Of a stretch of 64,000 nt of DNA, positions 27,612 to 36,197 are shown one piece after another. Every line of letters starts with the position of its first letter. Position 1 is the first letter of the stretch. Source of the DNA: JBCCLJ01 sp039026915 (GTDB lineage Bacteria > Acidobacteriota > Thermoanaerobaculia > Multivoradales > Multivoraceae); the NCBI GenBank assembly GCA_039026915.1, contig JBCCLJ010000010.1:1-64000 (forward strand), read 5' to 3'. Made by a program: the position numbers and the translations under genes. Below the pieces are notes generated by a model. That model searched no databases. It worked only from the letters and a program-made list of their open reading frames with translations, and had not been told where the DNA came from.

Positions 27612-29936
27612 ATGGGAGAGCGACAGAAGCGTTGGGCGAGGTCACTGCTGGAGCGAACAGCCCGGGGCTTGTTCACAAGCCTCGCGACTGCGTTCGCGCT
27701 GCTCGGCCCAACGCTCGCATTGGGGCAAGAGTTCGCGGAGACGAGTTCCGCTGAACCACCTGTGGTGTTCACCGACTTGGCGGAGCTGAGAGGCGGCGTG
27801 CAGTATCTGGGGACCGGGACGCGATCCCAGATCAGGTTCTTTTCAGAAACCGAGCCGGGCGTCGGAACGAGGATCCTTCGCAGCGACGGGACGGCTGAAG
27901 GGACTTTCGAGGTCGCCTCGACGGCACTCTTCGACCCGCTGGGACACCAGATGATTGGAGACCTGCTGCTGTTCAGCGTTCTGACCGGGGGAACGTTGGA
28001 TGACTCGATCGAAGTCTGGGCGACCAACGGAAGCCTGCCTGGCACTCAGAAGCTGTTTGAAGTCGAAGAGGCCGCGCTGAATGGTCCCTTTCCGCTCAAC
28101 GTCAGCAAGCCGCGCCCCTTTGCGACGGCGTCCGACGGGCGCGCGATCTTCGTGCGCAGCAGCTTCTCGTTTCAGGAGGTCTGGATCACCGATGGGACTG
28201 CGAGAAGCACGAATCCGCTCCTCCCCGTGTTCACGGCCGGCGAGGTGCAGCAGGTGGTGGTCTCTGGTCGCAAGGTCTTTGTTCTCCTGAGGCAACGGCT
28301 CGGCGGCTGGGAGATTTGGAGCGTCGACGACAACGGCTCTGGCGCGGCAAAGCTCGCTGAAGCGGCCAAGAGTACGGCGCAATCGATGGTGGTTGTCGAT
28401 GGCTCGCTCATGTTCTTCGTATCGGGAGGCTTTGGAGATCCTTCGAGGCTCTTTCGGACGGACGGCACCCCGCTCGGAACGGAGGTTGTCTCCCTCTTCC
28501 CGGAGAGTCAGGTGGTCACTGACAGTGCGACGAAAGGAAGCTACGCACACTTCCTTGTGGGCGACTTCTTTGGTGATCCTTCCGAGCCACCGATGAGTCT
28601 CTGGCGGAGCAGGGTCTCTGGGCCTCCCGAGAAGATCCTGGACTTGGAGGACGAGCCGAGAGTCCTGCACTCGGGTGGCGAGGCGTTCTTGGTCGACTCG
28701 CCGACTCGATCGGAGATCGTCAGACGACTCTACTCCTTCAAGGAGGATGGGACGCTCGATCTACTGGCTGAGTGCGAGTTGCCCTGTCAGTGGAACGATC
28801 GAATCGGCGCGGATGGCGGACTTCATCAGTTTCTCCTCTGGTCCGACCGCGAAGGCACTGCCTACGTCAGCGACGGAACGAGCGAAGGCACTCGCTCCGT
28901 CTGGCAGGGCTCCATGGAACCGCTGAGGCTGTTCGACGCGGTGTCCTTCGGTGAGCGCGATAGCGTCTTTGCGTATCCACTGGCACCAGGGCCACAGGTC
29001 TTGAGGCGTCTCAGTGCAGCGGGACGAGAGGACATCACGGGCATCGGTAGCGATCACTTCGCACTGTTGGGAGCCGACGATGGCGGACTCGATCTCTTGC
29101 TCGTTTCTCGGGGTGACTTCGGCACCCTGACGCGTCTGGAGATCGAGCCCGGCCCTTGCCCGGCCTCGCCGACCACGCTCTGCCTCGGCGACGGCCGCTT
29201 TGAGCTCGAAGTCGAGTGGACGGACTTCCAAGGCAGCGTCGGATCGGGAAGGGCCCAGCAGCTGACGCAGGACACCGGCAGCTTCTGGTTCTTCTCTCCG
29301 GAGAACCTCGAGCTGATCGTCAAGGTCGTCGACGGGACGCCGATCAACGGTCATCACTGGGTCTTCTACGGCGCTCTCTCCGACGTCGGCTATCGGTTGA
29401 CGGTGACCGATCGGGTGACGCTGCGGCGCCGCACCTACGTCAATCCGCCCAGGACCTTTGCCAGCCGCGGCGACACGCAGGCGCTGCTGGGTGGGCCAGG
29501 GGAGGTCCAGCCCCGTTCGAGCTCGGCTACGGATCCAGAGCGAAGGCCTGAACTGCCCGACGTCGCGTCGGTCTTCTCGCAGCGCCCGAGCACGTCGAGT
29601 TGCGCGACGAGCGCTCAGGCTCTCTGCCTGCAGGATCGCTTTCTCGTCTCGGTGCGCTGGCAGGACTTCACGGGAGGCAGCGGTCGCGGAACGACCCTTC
29701 CGCTGACGACGGACACCGGCGGCTTCTGGTTCTTCGACACCGAGAACGTCGAGCTGGTCGTCAAGGTGCTCGACGGTCGCGCGCTGAACGGAAAGTTCTG
29801 GGTCTTTTTCGGTGCGCTCTCCGATGTCGCCTACGACCTGGAGGTGATGGACACCGTCACCGGAGCCGTGCGCACCTACACGAATCCCGCCCGGAACTTC
29901 GGAAGCGTCGGGGACACGCAGGCGTTCGACGGCTGA
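27612..29936 (+). CDS. Secreted ELWxxDGT-repeat propeller protein with two C-terminal repeat domains
   Basis: A 774-residue protein with ATG 27612 after GAGGAGGG, a signal peptide (LATAFALLGPTLALGQ) and a propeller of ELWxxDGT-type repeats (RILRSDGTAEGT, EVWATNGSLPGT, EVWITDGTARST, RLFRTDGTPLGTE, AYVSDGTSEGTR). The C-terminus holds two copies of a ~110-residue beta domain, each starting with a Cys-x6-7-LCL segment and containing WFF...NVELVVKVLDG, FWVFFGALSDV and a final GDTQA. I associate this domain with extracellular proteins of Acidobacteriota. Probably surface-exposed or secreted; ligand unknown. Convergent with the DUF4287 gene. Confidence 0.85.
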   Translation: MGERQKRWARSLLERTARGLFTSLATAFALLGPTLALGQEFAETSSAEPPVVFTDLAELRGGVQYLGTGTRSQIRFFSETEPGVGTRILRSDGTAEGTFEVASTALFDPLGHQMIGDLLLFSVLTGGTLDDSIEVWATNGSLPGTQKLFEVEEAALNGPFPLNVSKPRPFATASDGRAIFVRSSFSFQEVWITDGTARSTNPLLPVFTAGEVQQVVVSGRKVFVLLRQRLGGWEIWSVDDNGSGAAKLAEAAKSTAQSMVVVDGSLMFFVSGGFGDPSRLFRTDGTPLGTEVVSLFPESQVVTDSATKGSYAHFLVGDFFGDPSEPPMSLWRSRVSGPPEKILDLEDEPRVLHSGGEAFLVDSPTRSEIVRRLYSFKEDGTLDLLAECELPCQWNDRIGADGGLHQFLLWSDREGTAYVSDGTSEGTRSVWQGSMEPLRLFDAVSFGERDSVFAYPLAPGPQVLRRLSAAGREDITGIGSDHFALLGADDGGLDLLLVSRGDFGTLTRLEIEPGPCPASPTTLCLGDGRFELEVEWTDFQGSVGSGRAQQLTQDTGSFWFFSPENLELIVKVVDGTPINGHHWVFYGALSDVGYRLTVTDRVTLRRRTYVNPPRTFASRGDTQALLGGPGEVQPRSSSATDPERRPELPDVASVFSQRPSTSSCATSAQALCLQDRFLVSVRWQDFTGGSGRGTTLPLTTDTGGFWFFDTENVELVVKVLDGRALNGKFWVFFGALSDVAYDLEVMDTVTGAVRTYTNPARNFGSVGDTQAFDG
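29157..29933 (+). repeat. Two tandem copies of a ~110-residue C-terminal domain
   Basis: Copies at about 29157-29490 and 29601-29933, separated by a Ser/Pro-rich linker. Shared landmarks in the same order are Cys...LCL, RF, W-DF-G, TDTG/QDTG, FWFF, NVELVVKVLDG or NLELIVKVVDG, NGxxWVFFGALSDV, TY-NP and GDTQA. The duplication is visible at protein level; the DNA copies have diverged. Confidence 0.8.
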
Positions 29937-29962
29937 CCGCCCGGCTTCGTCAGGGGACCGCC

Positions 29963-30523
29963 TCAACCAGCTCTGGAGTAGGCCTCTTTCAGCCAGGCGA
30001 TCAGCTCCTTGTCGACCTCCGCGACGGAGGTCACCGAGACCTGATGGCTCGTCATGCCGCCGGCCTTGCAGGCCTCGAGACGGCCGTCGGCGGGATCGCC
30101 CTTCAGTTGGATGCCGACGTCCATGCGCGTCTTGGTCGCCGGTTTGACGACGCCGAACTGCTTCTTGCGGCGCAGACTGACCGTCGTCTTCTTTGGCGAG
30201 ATCTCGACGTCCTTGCCGAACTTCTGCACGGCGGCGGTCAGCTTCTCGTAGATCGGCAAGAGGTCCGGCTTCTTGGCGTACTGATTTGCGACGAGGTCGT
30301 CCGGCGAGTCGGCGTGAATCGATGCCGACTTTCGCGATTCGTGCGCGATCAGGTTGGCGAAGCCGTGCGTGACTCCGTGCTCGCTCTTCAGGAACTTGAC
30401 GATCTCACCGTGCTTCTCGAAGGACTCTTTGTCCAGAACCTTCTGCCACTGTGCGGCGGTCTTGCCGGTCTTCTCTTTCAGGTTGGCCAGCATCTTCTGG
30501 GCCATCTCTTCGGGGGACGCCAT
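29963..30523 (-). CDS. DUF4287/DUF5655-type cytoplasmic protein
   Basis: A 186-residue protein. Residues 1-70 (MASPEEMAQKMLANLKEKTGK, WQKVL, HGVTHGFANLIAHE) match DUF4287; the remainder (YEKLTAAVQKFGKDVEISPKKTTVSLRRKKQFGVVKP) matches the DUF5655 type, related to transport-associated or DNA-modification-associated small domains. No signal peptide. ATG 30523 follows GAGGAA. The biochemical role is not known. Confidence 0.8.
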   Translation of the reverse strand: MASPEEMAQKMLANLKEKTGKTAAQWQKVLDKESFEKHGEIVKFLKSEHGVTHGFANLIAHESRKSASIHADSPDDLVANQYAKKPDLLPIYEKLTAAVQKFGKDVEISPKKTTVSLRRKKQFGVVKPATKTRMDVGIQLKGDPADGRLEACKAGGMTSHQVSVTSVAEVDKELIAWLKEAYSRAG

Positions 30524-30545
30524 GGTCTGTTCCTCGTCTGTACTG

Positions 30546-31454
30546 CTAGACGTCGCAGATGCGCACCGCGTCGCGCAGCGAGGCGATCGGGTCCGGTCCC
30601 TTGGGGATGAACTCCTGGCCGACGAGGCCCTTGTAGCCCGTCGCGCGAATCGCCTTCATGATCGCCGGGTAGTAGAGCTCCTGGCTGTCGTCGATCTCGT
30701 TGCGGCCCGGTACGCCCGCCGTGTGGTAGTGCCCGATGGACTCGTAGTGCTTGCGAATCGTGGCGATGACGTCGCCCTCCATGACCTGCGCGTGGTAGAT
30801 GTCGTAGAGGATCTTGAACCGCTCCGAGCCGACTCTCTGCACGAGCTCAACGAGCCACTCGCTGCTGTCCGCCATGTAGTCGCGGTGGTCGACCTTGCTG
30901 TTCAGAAGTTCCATGCAGATCGTCACGTTCTTCTGCTCGGCGTAGCCGACGACGCTCTGAAGCGCCTCGGTGCACAGCTCGAGGCCTTCCTCGTCGGACT
31001 GCCCGTCCCGGTTGCCCGAGAAGGTGATGACGTTCGGGTAGCCGGCGGCCGCCGCCGCGTCGATGCCGCCGCGGATCGCCGCGATGCAGCCCTCGTGGTT
31101 CTCGCGCTTGTTCAGCCCCTTCTCGATGGAGTGGCTGTTGACCATGGCGCAGATCAGGTCGTGCTCTTGCAGCACAGCGAAATCGGCGGGGTCCAGGATC
31201 TCGACCGACTCGAGCTCCATTGCCTTGGCGGCGCTTGCCAGCTCTTCGAGCGGCATCCGTCCGTAGCACCAGCGGCAGACCGACTGACGTAGACCTTCCT
31301 TGCGCGAGGCCTGATAGGCCGTCGTGCCCGAGCTCGCCTCGGAACGGCCGGCGGCCGTCAGAGCACCGGCGGTGCCGAGGCTCGCAAGAAGGATCTGTCG
31401 CCGGTCGACCTGGTTCGTTTCGCCCTGCCGGGCAGTGGGTGGATGCTGGCTCAT
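30546..31454 (-). CDS. Tat-exported hydroxypyruvate-isomerase-like TIM-barrel protein
   Basis: A 302-residue protein of the Hyi/xylose-isomerase-like superfamily. The N-terminus has a twin-arginine signal (DRRQILLASLGTAGALTAAG). The barrel shows VCRWCYGRMPLEELA, VNSHSIEKGLN, CMELLNSKVDHRDY, LYDIYHAQVMEGD, HYHTAGVPGRNEID and VGQEFIPKG, including the acidic and His residues of the divalent-metal site (E in CMELL, D in LYDIYH, H in HYHTAG, E in GQEF). Export in folded form with its metal bound is implied. Only 22 bases upstream of the DUF4287 gene, so probably cotranscribed. The sugar substrate is unknown. Confidence 0.87.
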   Translation of the reverse strand: MSQHPPTARQGETNQVDRRQILLASLGTAGALTAAGRSEASSGTTAYQASRKEGLRQSVCRWCYGRMPLEELASAAKAMELESVEILDPADFAVLQEHDLICAMVNSHSIEKGLNKRENHEGCIAAIRGGIDAAAAAGYPNVITFSGNRDGQSDEEGLELCTEALQSVVGYAEQKNVTICMELLNSKVDHRDYMADSSEWLVELVQRVGSERFKILYDIYHAQVMEGDVIATIRKHYESIGHYHTAGVPGRNEIDDSQELYYPAIMKAIRATGYKGLVGQEFIPKGPDPIASLRDAVRICDV

Positions 31455-31513
31455 CGGAGTCTCCTTGCCTGAACTGAGTCGACGATCCCCGGTGATACCG
31501 TGGCGACGCCGCG

Positions 31514-32392
31514 ATGACCGAAGACTCTCACAAACCTCGTGCCGCGCCGCATCGGCCGGATGCGATCGCCTCTGTCCGTGGCGATGCGACCGAAGGCGAG
31601 GGGCGACCGGTCGAGGCGCGCGCCGACGAGGTCGAGCAGTGGACGCAACGGCTTCTCGGCGGCTCGTTGTCCGAGGTCGAGGGCGTGCTGCAGACCGCAG
31701 CCGTCTGGCGACGTCCGGGGAGCGGCGAGCTCGTCGTTCTCAAGATCGATGATGAAACCCCCAAGAGCGCCAGCGACTTTCTCCTGCTCCAACTCGGCCG
31801 CGCACGCGCCGAGGCGATCGTCACGACCGGAAGGATCCTTCGTGACGAACCGGACCTCGACTTCGCGCTGGGCTTCGCTCATCCCGAGCTGCCCGCGTCG
31901 AGGGCACACCTCGAGGCTTGGCGTGCCGACGCGTGCGGCTTGGCGAGCGAGGCCAAACTCGTCGTTCTGAGCTCGGGAAGGGATCTGCCGCTGCACCACC
32001 CCGCGCTGGAAGGTCGGGATGTCACGGTGCTCACCGGCGCGCTGGGTGAGGAGCGCCTCGCGAGCGCGTCGCGGGCCTTCGGGATCGAGGTCGTCGCAGT
32101 CCCTGACTCGGGTGTGCTGGGCGCGCTGGCCTGGCTGGCGGGCCAGGGCACTCGACGCGTCACGGTCGAAGCCGGGCCGTCGACCTCGAGTGCGCTCTAC
32201 GGCGACAGCACCCACGTCGCCGCGCTGAGTCTGTCGACACTGCAGCAAGCGGACCTGCCGGAGTCGCTCCAGGGTGGTGCCTTTCTCACCGGCGCCGAGC
32301 TCCACGAGCGAATGCAGCCCGTGCGCGAAGCCAGCACGGTCGATGAGCAAGAGAGCCGCTGGAGCTTTCAGCTCTGGCGCTCGCTCGAATAG
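31514..32392 (+). CDS. RibD C-terminal/dihydrofolate-reductase-like protein
   Basis: A 292-residue protein with ATG 31514. It contains the DHFR/RibD reductase fold signs RAEAIVTTGRILRDEPDLDF, KLVVLSSGRDLPLHH, LAWLAGQGTRRVTVEAGPSTSSALY and a final helix. The first ~60 residues are polar and not conserved-looking. It has no deaminase domain, so it is not a complete RibD. Reduction of a pterin- or riboflavin-pathway-like compound with NAD(P)H is inferred only from the fold. Divergent from the Tat-exported isomerase; convergent with the pseudokinase gene. Confidence 0.7.
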   Translation: MTEDSHKPRAAPHRPDAIASVRGDATEGEGRPVEARADEVEQWTQRLLGGSLSEVEGVLQTAAVWRRPGSGELVVLKIDDETPKSASDFLLLQLGRARAEAIVTTGRILRDEPDLDFALGFAHPELPASRAHLEAWRADACGLASEAKLVVLSSGRDLPLHHPALEGRDVTVLTGALGEERLASASRAFGIEVVAVPDSGVLGALAWLAGQGTRRVTVEAGPSTSSALYGDSTHVAALSLSTLQQADLPESLQGGAFLTGAELHERMQPVREASTVDEQESRWSFQLWRSLE

Positions 32393-32406
32393 GCGCTCGC
32401 TTGCTG

Positions 32407-35373
32407 TCAGTCGGCGCTGCTGGACCGTGCGGAGCGCGCGCGCCGCGGTTTGAGACGAAGGGGACGACGCTCGGTTCCGAGCTCTCCGACGTTGCCGGAC
32501 CGATCGAAGGCGCGGACCCAGATGCCGATCTTGCGACTGCCGTGCAAGGAGGGTGGGATGTTGGCGCGGTAGACGCGGCCGCCGACCTTCTCGATCGGCA
32601 CGTCGAGGAAGTCGTCGCGTCCCGCGGGACGTAGCCGCAGCTCGACGGCGACGACTTCGTAGTCGTCCTGGATCTGCAGCTGGAGATCGAGTGCCTCACC
32701 GCGCACGAAGGAGGTCTCGTCGAAGGGGTCGAGGGACACCGTCGGTACCGACGAGTCGAGGCGCGTCAACTGCTCGTCGAGCTCCTTGCGTCGCCGTTCG
32801 TACTCTTGGCTCGCAATCTGTCCCTCGAGCTCGGCGAGGAGAGCGATCGCTTCGTGCGGCTTGTCGGTGTTCGCGGCGGTCGCCACCTCGGCCAGGATGC
32901 GCTCGTTGCGCGCCTGCTGACGTCGACCGGCGAGCCGGCGCAGCTTTTCGTCGATGTCCTGCCTCTCCGGCCAGAGGGCTCTCAGCGAGCGCAGCTGGCG
33001 GTCGGCGTTGCCGTAGTCGCCTTGGCGAATCAGCAGCTCAGCGCGCCGCTCCATCCCGGTCGCCGCTCGTTCGCGCAGAGCAGAGCGCTGGGCGAGCATC
33101 GGAAACTGCGATTCGAGTCGATTGGCCGACTCGAGGGCCCGGCTCCAGTCCTCGTCGTCGAGCAAGCGTTCGGTGCTCTCCAGTCCGGCCGCTGCGATCT
33201 CGGCGAACACGGCGAGCCGGCGTCCATCCTCGCGCTGCTTCAGCAGCGCCAGGTTGTCGTCTGCGAGTGCTTCGAAGAGCAGCTCCGGGTCGCCACCGCG
33301 GAGGGCGCCGTCGAGGCGCGTGAGCAGGACCTGAGCCGGGTCTGACGTTGTCGTTGGTCGAACGTTCGGAGTTGGTGTCGGAGCGGGTCGCGGCCTCTCC
33401 GCCGCGACGCGCGCTCCAGGGCGTTGGGTCGGCCGAGCCGACGGCGACGGCTCTGTGCGGTCGCCGCGCCGAGGCGGGTCGACTCGACGCGGCTCCGGGG
33501 GAGAGGTCTTCGGAGTCGGCTCAGGACGAGGCGCGCTGGCGGGAGACGAGGGCGCGTCGACCTCGACGCGAACGGCCCGGCCGTTGCCCTGCATGTCGTC
33601 GTCCCGCGAGACGATCTGCGTCGTCGGTACGACCTGCTCGGGCAGATCGGCGACGAGAGCTTCCAGCGGGGTCGATGGCTCCCTCTCGGCCTCCACGCTA
33701 CCGGCGACATCGTCGCCTCCGTTCGAGGAAGCCGGCGGGGAGGTCTCGGCGGCCGTGGAGGAGGTGTCCTGGTCAGCTGGCGGCGGTGATCCGAAGCCCG
33801 AGGCGGACTGGGAGTCTGACGCTACCGGGTTCTCCGCGGCGGCACGCTCGACCTGGGACGTGTCGATCTCCAGCGGAGCCTGTGCACTTCGTGTCGGCGG
33901 TGCGCTCTCCGCCCGGTAGAACCAGCGAAAGAGAAGGAACGCACCCCCCAAGGCGAGCAGGAGTCCTGCCGCCAGTCCGATCTTGGGCCAGTCGAGGTCA
34001 CGGAGGCTCTCCCACGGGTCGGAGCGTTTGGCGGCGTAGCCGGGGCGTGTCCAGTCGATCGCCGGGCCTCGAGAAGGGCTCGTGCTCAGGATCTCGGATG
34101 GCGCAGAGACGACGGGCTCGGGCCCTGCGAAGCTCTCCTCGGAGCGGGGGAGGGCCTCCGGCGGGATCTCGAAGGTCCTGGTGTGCGAGGCGAAGAGCTC
34201 TTCGACCTCGTGGTCGACTTCGCTGGCCCGAGCGTCCTCTTTCGGTACCACCTCACTCTGCTCCGGGGCAGGAACCGGTTCCTCTTCGGCCCTCGCGGAA
34301 CGTGGCTTGCGCCGTTCGATGTAGCTCTTCGCCAGGGGCTCGGGGAGTCGAATCTCGGTCGTGATGTCCTGGTCGGCACTGATCAGCTCGCCGTCCGCTT
34401 CGCTGAGCACGATGTTGGCGCCTTCGTTCTCGATCGAGACCGTCGGCACCTTCTGTGTCCGCTTGGGGTCGAACGAGCGTCCGCCGGAGCGCAGGTCGAT
34501 GTCGGAGAGTCCGTCGGCCCACATCTCCCGAAGCGATTGCATCGCACCCTCTCCCTGCTCGGTGGCGGACCTCTGCTCGGGCGGCGCCTCGATCAGAGAG
34601 CGGTCGAGGCAGTCGATCAGCGTGCCCCAGGAGTCCGGTCGACGGTCACCCGCCTCGTGGAGGGACTCCTCGAGCAGCAGGCAGAGCTCGGGGCCGCTCT
34701 CGAAAGCGCTCTCGAGACCGTCAGGAAGGCGAATGTGAGGCACTCGCGTCGATGCGCCGGTGACCTGAGCGTTCAGGAGCTCGAGGGCGGTGCGGGCCAG
34801 AGCGAAGAGATCGGCCTGCCAGAAGTCGCGCCGGAAGCCCCGCGGCGGAAGGTCGAGCTCTGGCGCCCAGTACTCATCTCCCTCGACGACGCCGTCGGGG
34901 GGCAGGAGGAAGCCGGTTCCGAGGCCGGTGAGCGCGAGCTGACCGTCGTCCTTGAGGAACAGATTGTCGGGGCGCACGTTGAGATGCGCGAGGCCGTGAT
35001 CGGAGAACGGACGCAGCAGCCCTGCCGCTTGGCGCACGGCCGACAGTGCCTCGGCGGGATGCAGCCGGCCGGAGTCGACGAGAGGCTGGCCGTCCTGCCA
35101 GCGCGTCGCCAGGTAGAGATCGCCGGTGTCGGTCGTCCCGAAGTCGTAGATCCTGGCGTGCGACTCGAGCTGGGCCTCTCGAAGTTGACCGAGAAGTTCG
35201 AGAGCTTCTTCGGTCCTGGCGGAGGCCTCGGGCAGGCGGCTGGCGCGAACCACCTTGAGAGCAACGCTGGTGCGGGAATCCGTCTCGACGCCTCGATACG
35301 TCGAGGCGATCCGACCGTCGGTCAGAGGTCGGTCGAGCTCGTAGCGGTCGCGGAGATTGAGGCCTTGCGGCAC
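32407..35373 (-). CDS. Transmembrane pseudokinase with extracytoplasmic helical and Ig-like domains
   Basis: A 988-residue protein starting at GTG 35373. Residues ~10-260 have the layout of a Hanks-type Ser/Thr kinase: VALKVV (the lysine is kept), a catalytic loop written HLNVRPDN instead of HRDxKxxN, and LTGLG in place of DFG. The catalytic aspartate, its lysine and the magnesium aspartate are therefore absent. A polar juxtamembrane region, one helix (~465-487, IGLAAGLLLALGGAFLLF), a Pro/Ser-rich stalk, a helical repeat region and a C-terminal beta domain (VSLDPFDETSFVRGE..., WVRAFDRSGNVGELG) follow. Likely a non-catalytic sensor or scaffold. Confidence 0.85.
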   Translation of the reverse strand: MPQGLNLRDRYELDRPLTDGRIASTYRGVETDSRTSVALKVVRASRLPEASARTEEALELLGQLREAQLESHARIYDFGTTDTGDLYLATRWQDGQPLVDSGRLHPAEALSAVRQAAGLLRPFSDHGLAHLNVRPDNLFLKDDGQLALTGLGTGFLLPPDGVVEGDEYWAPELDLPPRGFRRDFWQADLFALARTALELLNAQVTGASTRVPHIRLPDGLESAFESGPELCLLLEESLHEAGDRRPDSWGTLIDCLDRSLIEAPPEQRSATEQGEGAMQSLREMWADGLSDIDLRSGGRSFDPKRTQKVPTVSIENEGANIVLSEADGELISADQDITTEIRLPEPLAKSYIERRKPRSARAEEEPVPAPEQSEVVPKEDARASEVDHEVEELFASHTRTFEIPPEALPRSEESFAGPEPVVSAPSEILSTSPSRGPAIDWTRPGYAAKRSDPWESLRDLDWPKIGLAAGLLLALGGAFLLFRWFYRAESAPPTRSAQAPLEIDTSQVERAAAENPVASDSQSASGFGSPPPADQDTSSTAAETSPPASSNGGDDVAGSVEAEREPSTPLEALVADLPEQVVPTTQIVSRDDDMQGNGRAVRVEVDAPSSPASAPRPEPTPKTSPPEPRRVDPPRRGDRTEPSPSARPTQRPGARVAAERPRPAPTPTPNVRPTTTSDPAQVLLTRLDGALRGGDPELLFEALADDNLALLKQREDGRRLAVFAEIAAAGLESTERLLDDEDWSRALESANRLESQFPMLAQRSALRERAATGMERRAELLIRQGDYGNADRQLRSLRALWPERQDIDEKLRRLAGRRQQARNERILAEVATAANTDKPHEAIALLAELEGQIASQEYERRRKELDEQLTRLDSSVPTVSLDPFDETSFVRGEALDLQLQIQDDYEVVAVELRLRPAGRDDFLDVPIEKVGGRVYRANIPPSLHGSRKIGIWVRAFDRSGNVGELGTERRPLRLKPRRARSARSSSAD

Positions 35374-35505
35374 GGGGCGATTCCGGTAGGGGAGGTTCCG
35401 GGTGGGGAGGGTGCGCCCCGGAGTTGAATCGTCGAGACGACGGCAGGCAGGGCGAGCGGTGGGAAGCGAACAGCCGACCCGCGCGGGCGAGTCGGCCGTC
35501 GAAAT

Positions 35506-35946
35506 CTAGTTCTGTTCCTGGTACGTGACGACCCAGGCACCTTCGCGCTTCTCGAGCTTGAAGCCGAGGGCCAGGGCGCCGAACGCACCCTCGAGGCTGA
35601 TGCCCGCGACCTCGGCGGAGTCGCCCTCGATCGTCGTCGTCATCGCGGAAGTGTCGACGTTGACGCCGTCGAGCATGCCCATCTCATCGGCCTGCTTGAG
35701 GAACTGCGCCATGCCGGCCTTGTCCATGCCCTGGTTCGAAGAGAAGTCGTCGGAGTAGGTCGACATCATGGAGTCGATGTCCTTGGCCTTGAGGGCGTCG
35801 AGCGAGTTGGCGATGATCTCCTGGATCATCTCTTCGTCAGTCGGGCCGGCCGGGGCCGCCGCTCCGCCGCCACCGCTGGCACAGCCGACCGCCACGAGGG
35901 CGACGGCGAGGAGGAGCATGGGAAGGGCTTTTTTCGTACGGATCAT
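35506..35946 (-). CDS. NTF2/SnoaL-like (DUF4440-type) lipoprotein
   Basis: A 146-residue protein. ATG 35946 gives MIRTKKALPMLLLAVALVAVGC, a lipoprotein signal with the cysteine at residue 22, then a glycine/alanine linker and a small alpha+beta domain (EEMIQEIIANSLDALKAKDIDSMMSTYSDD ... GAWVVTYQEQN) of the NTF2-like type. GGAG lies upstream. An envelope protein of unknown ligand; located upstream of and on the same strand as the pseudokinase gene, with a 132-base gap. Confidence 0.8.
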   Translation of the reverse strand: MIRTKKALPMLLLAVALVAVGCASGGGGAAAPAGPTDEEMIQEIIANSLDALKAKDIDSMMSTYSDDFSSNQGMDKAGMAQFLKQADEMGMLDGVNVDTSAMTTTIEGDSAEVAGISLEGAFGALALGFKLEKREGAWVVTYQEQN

Positions 35947-36197
35947 GACGTGGGTCTCCTGATGTCTCGGATACGTCTGCTGTATGGGTTCTTTCGAAGG
36001 GCGAACGAGCCTCGGGCCCAGGGGGCGGCCTGCTCGAAGCGGATGCCTTGGAGGCCAAGTAACCGTCGGCCGCGAAAGGTCACGAAAGACTACCACTTAA
36101 CCCCTCTGGCCAACTGTACGACGGCCGCCGCAGAGGTTTCCGGCCGATCGTCTGCAGCGGCTTCGATTGGTCGACCGATCGAAACCGCCACCTCGTC

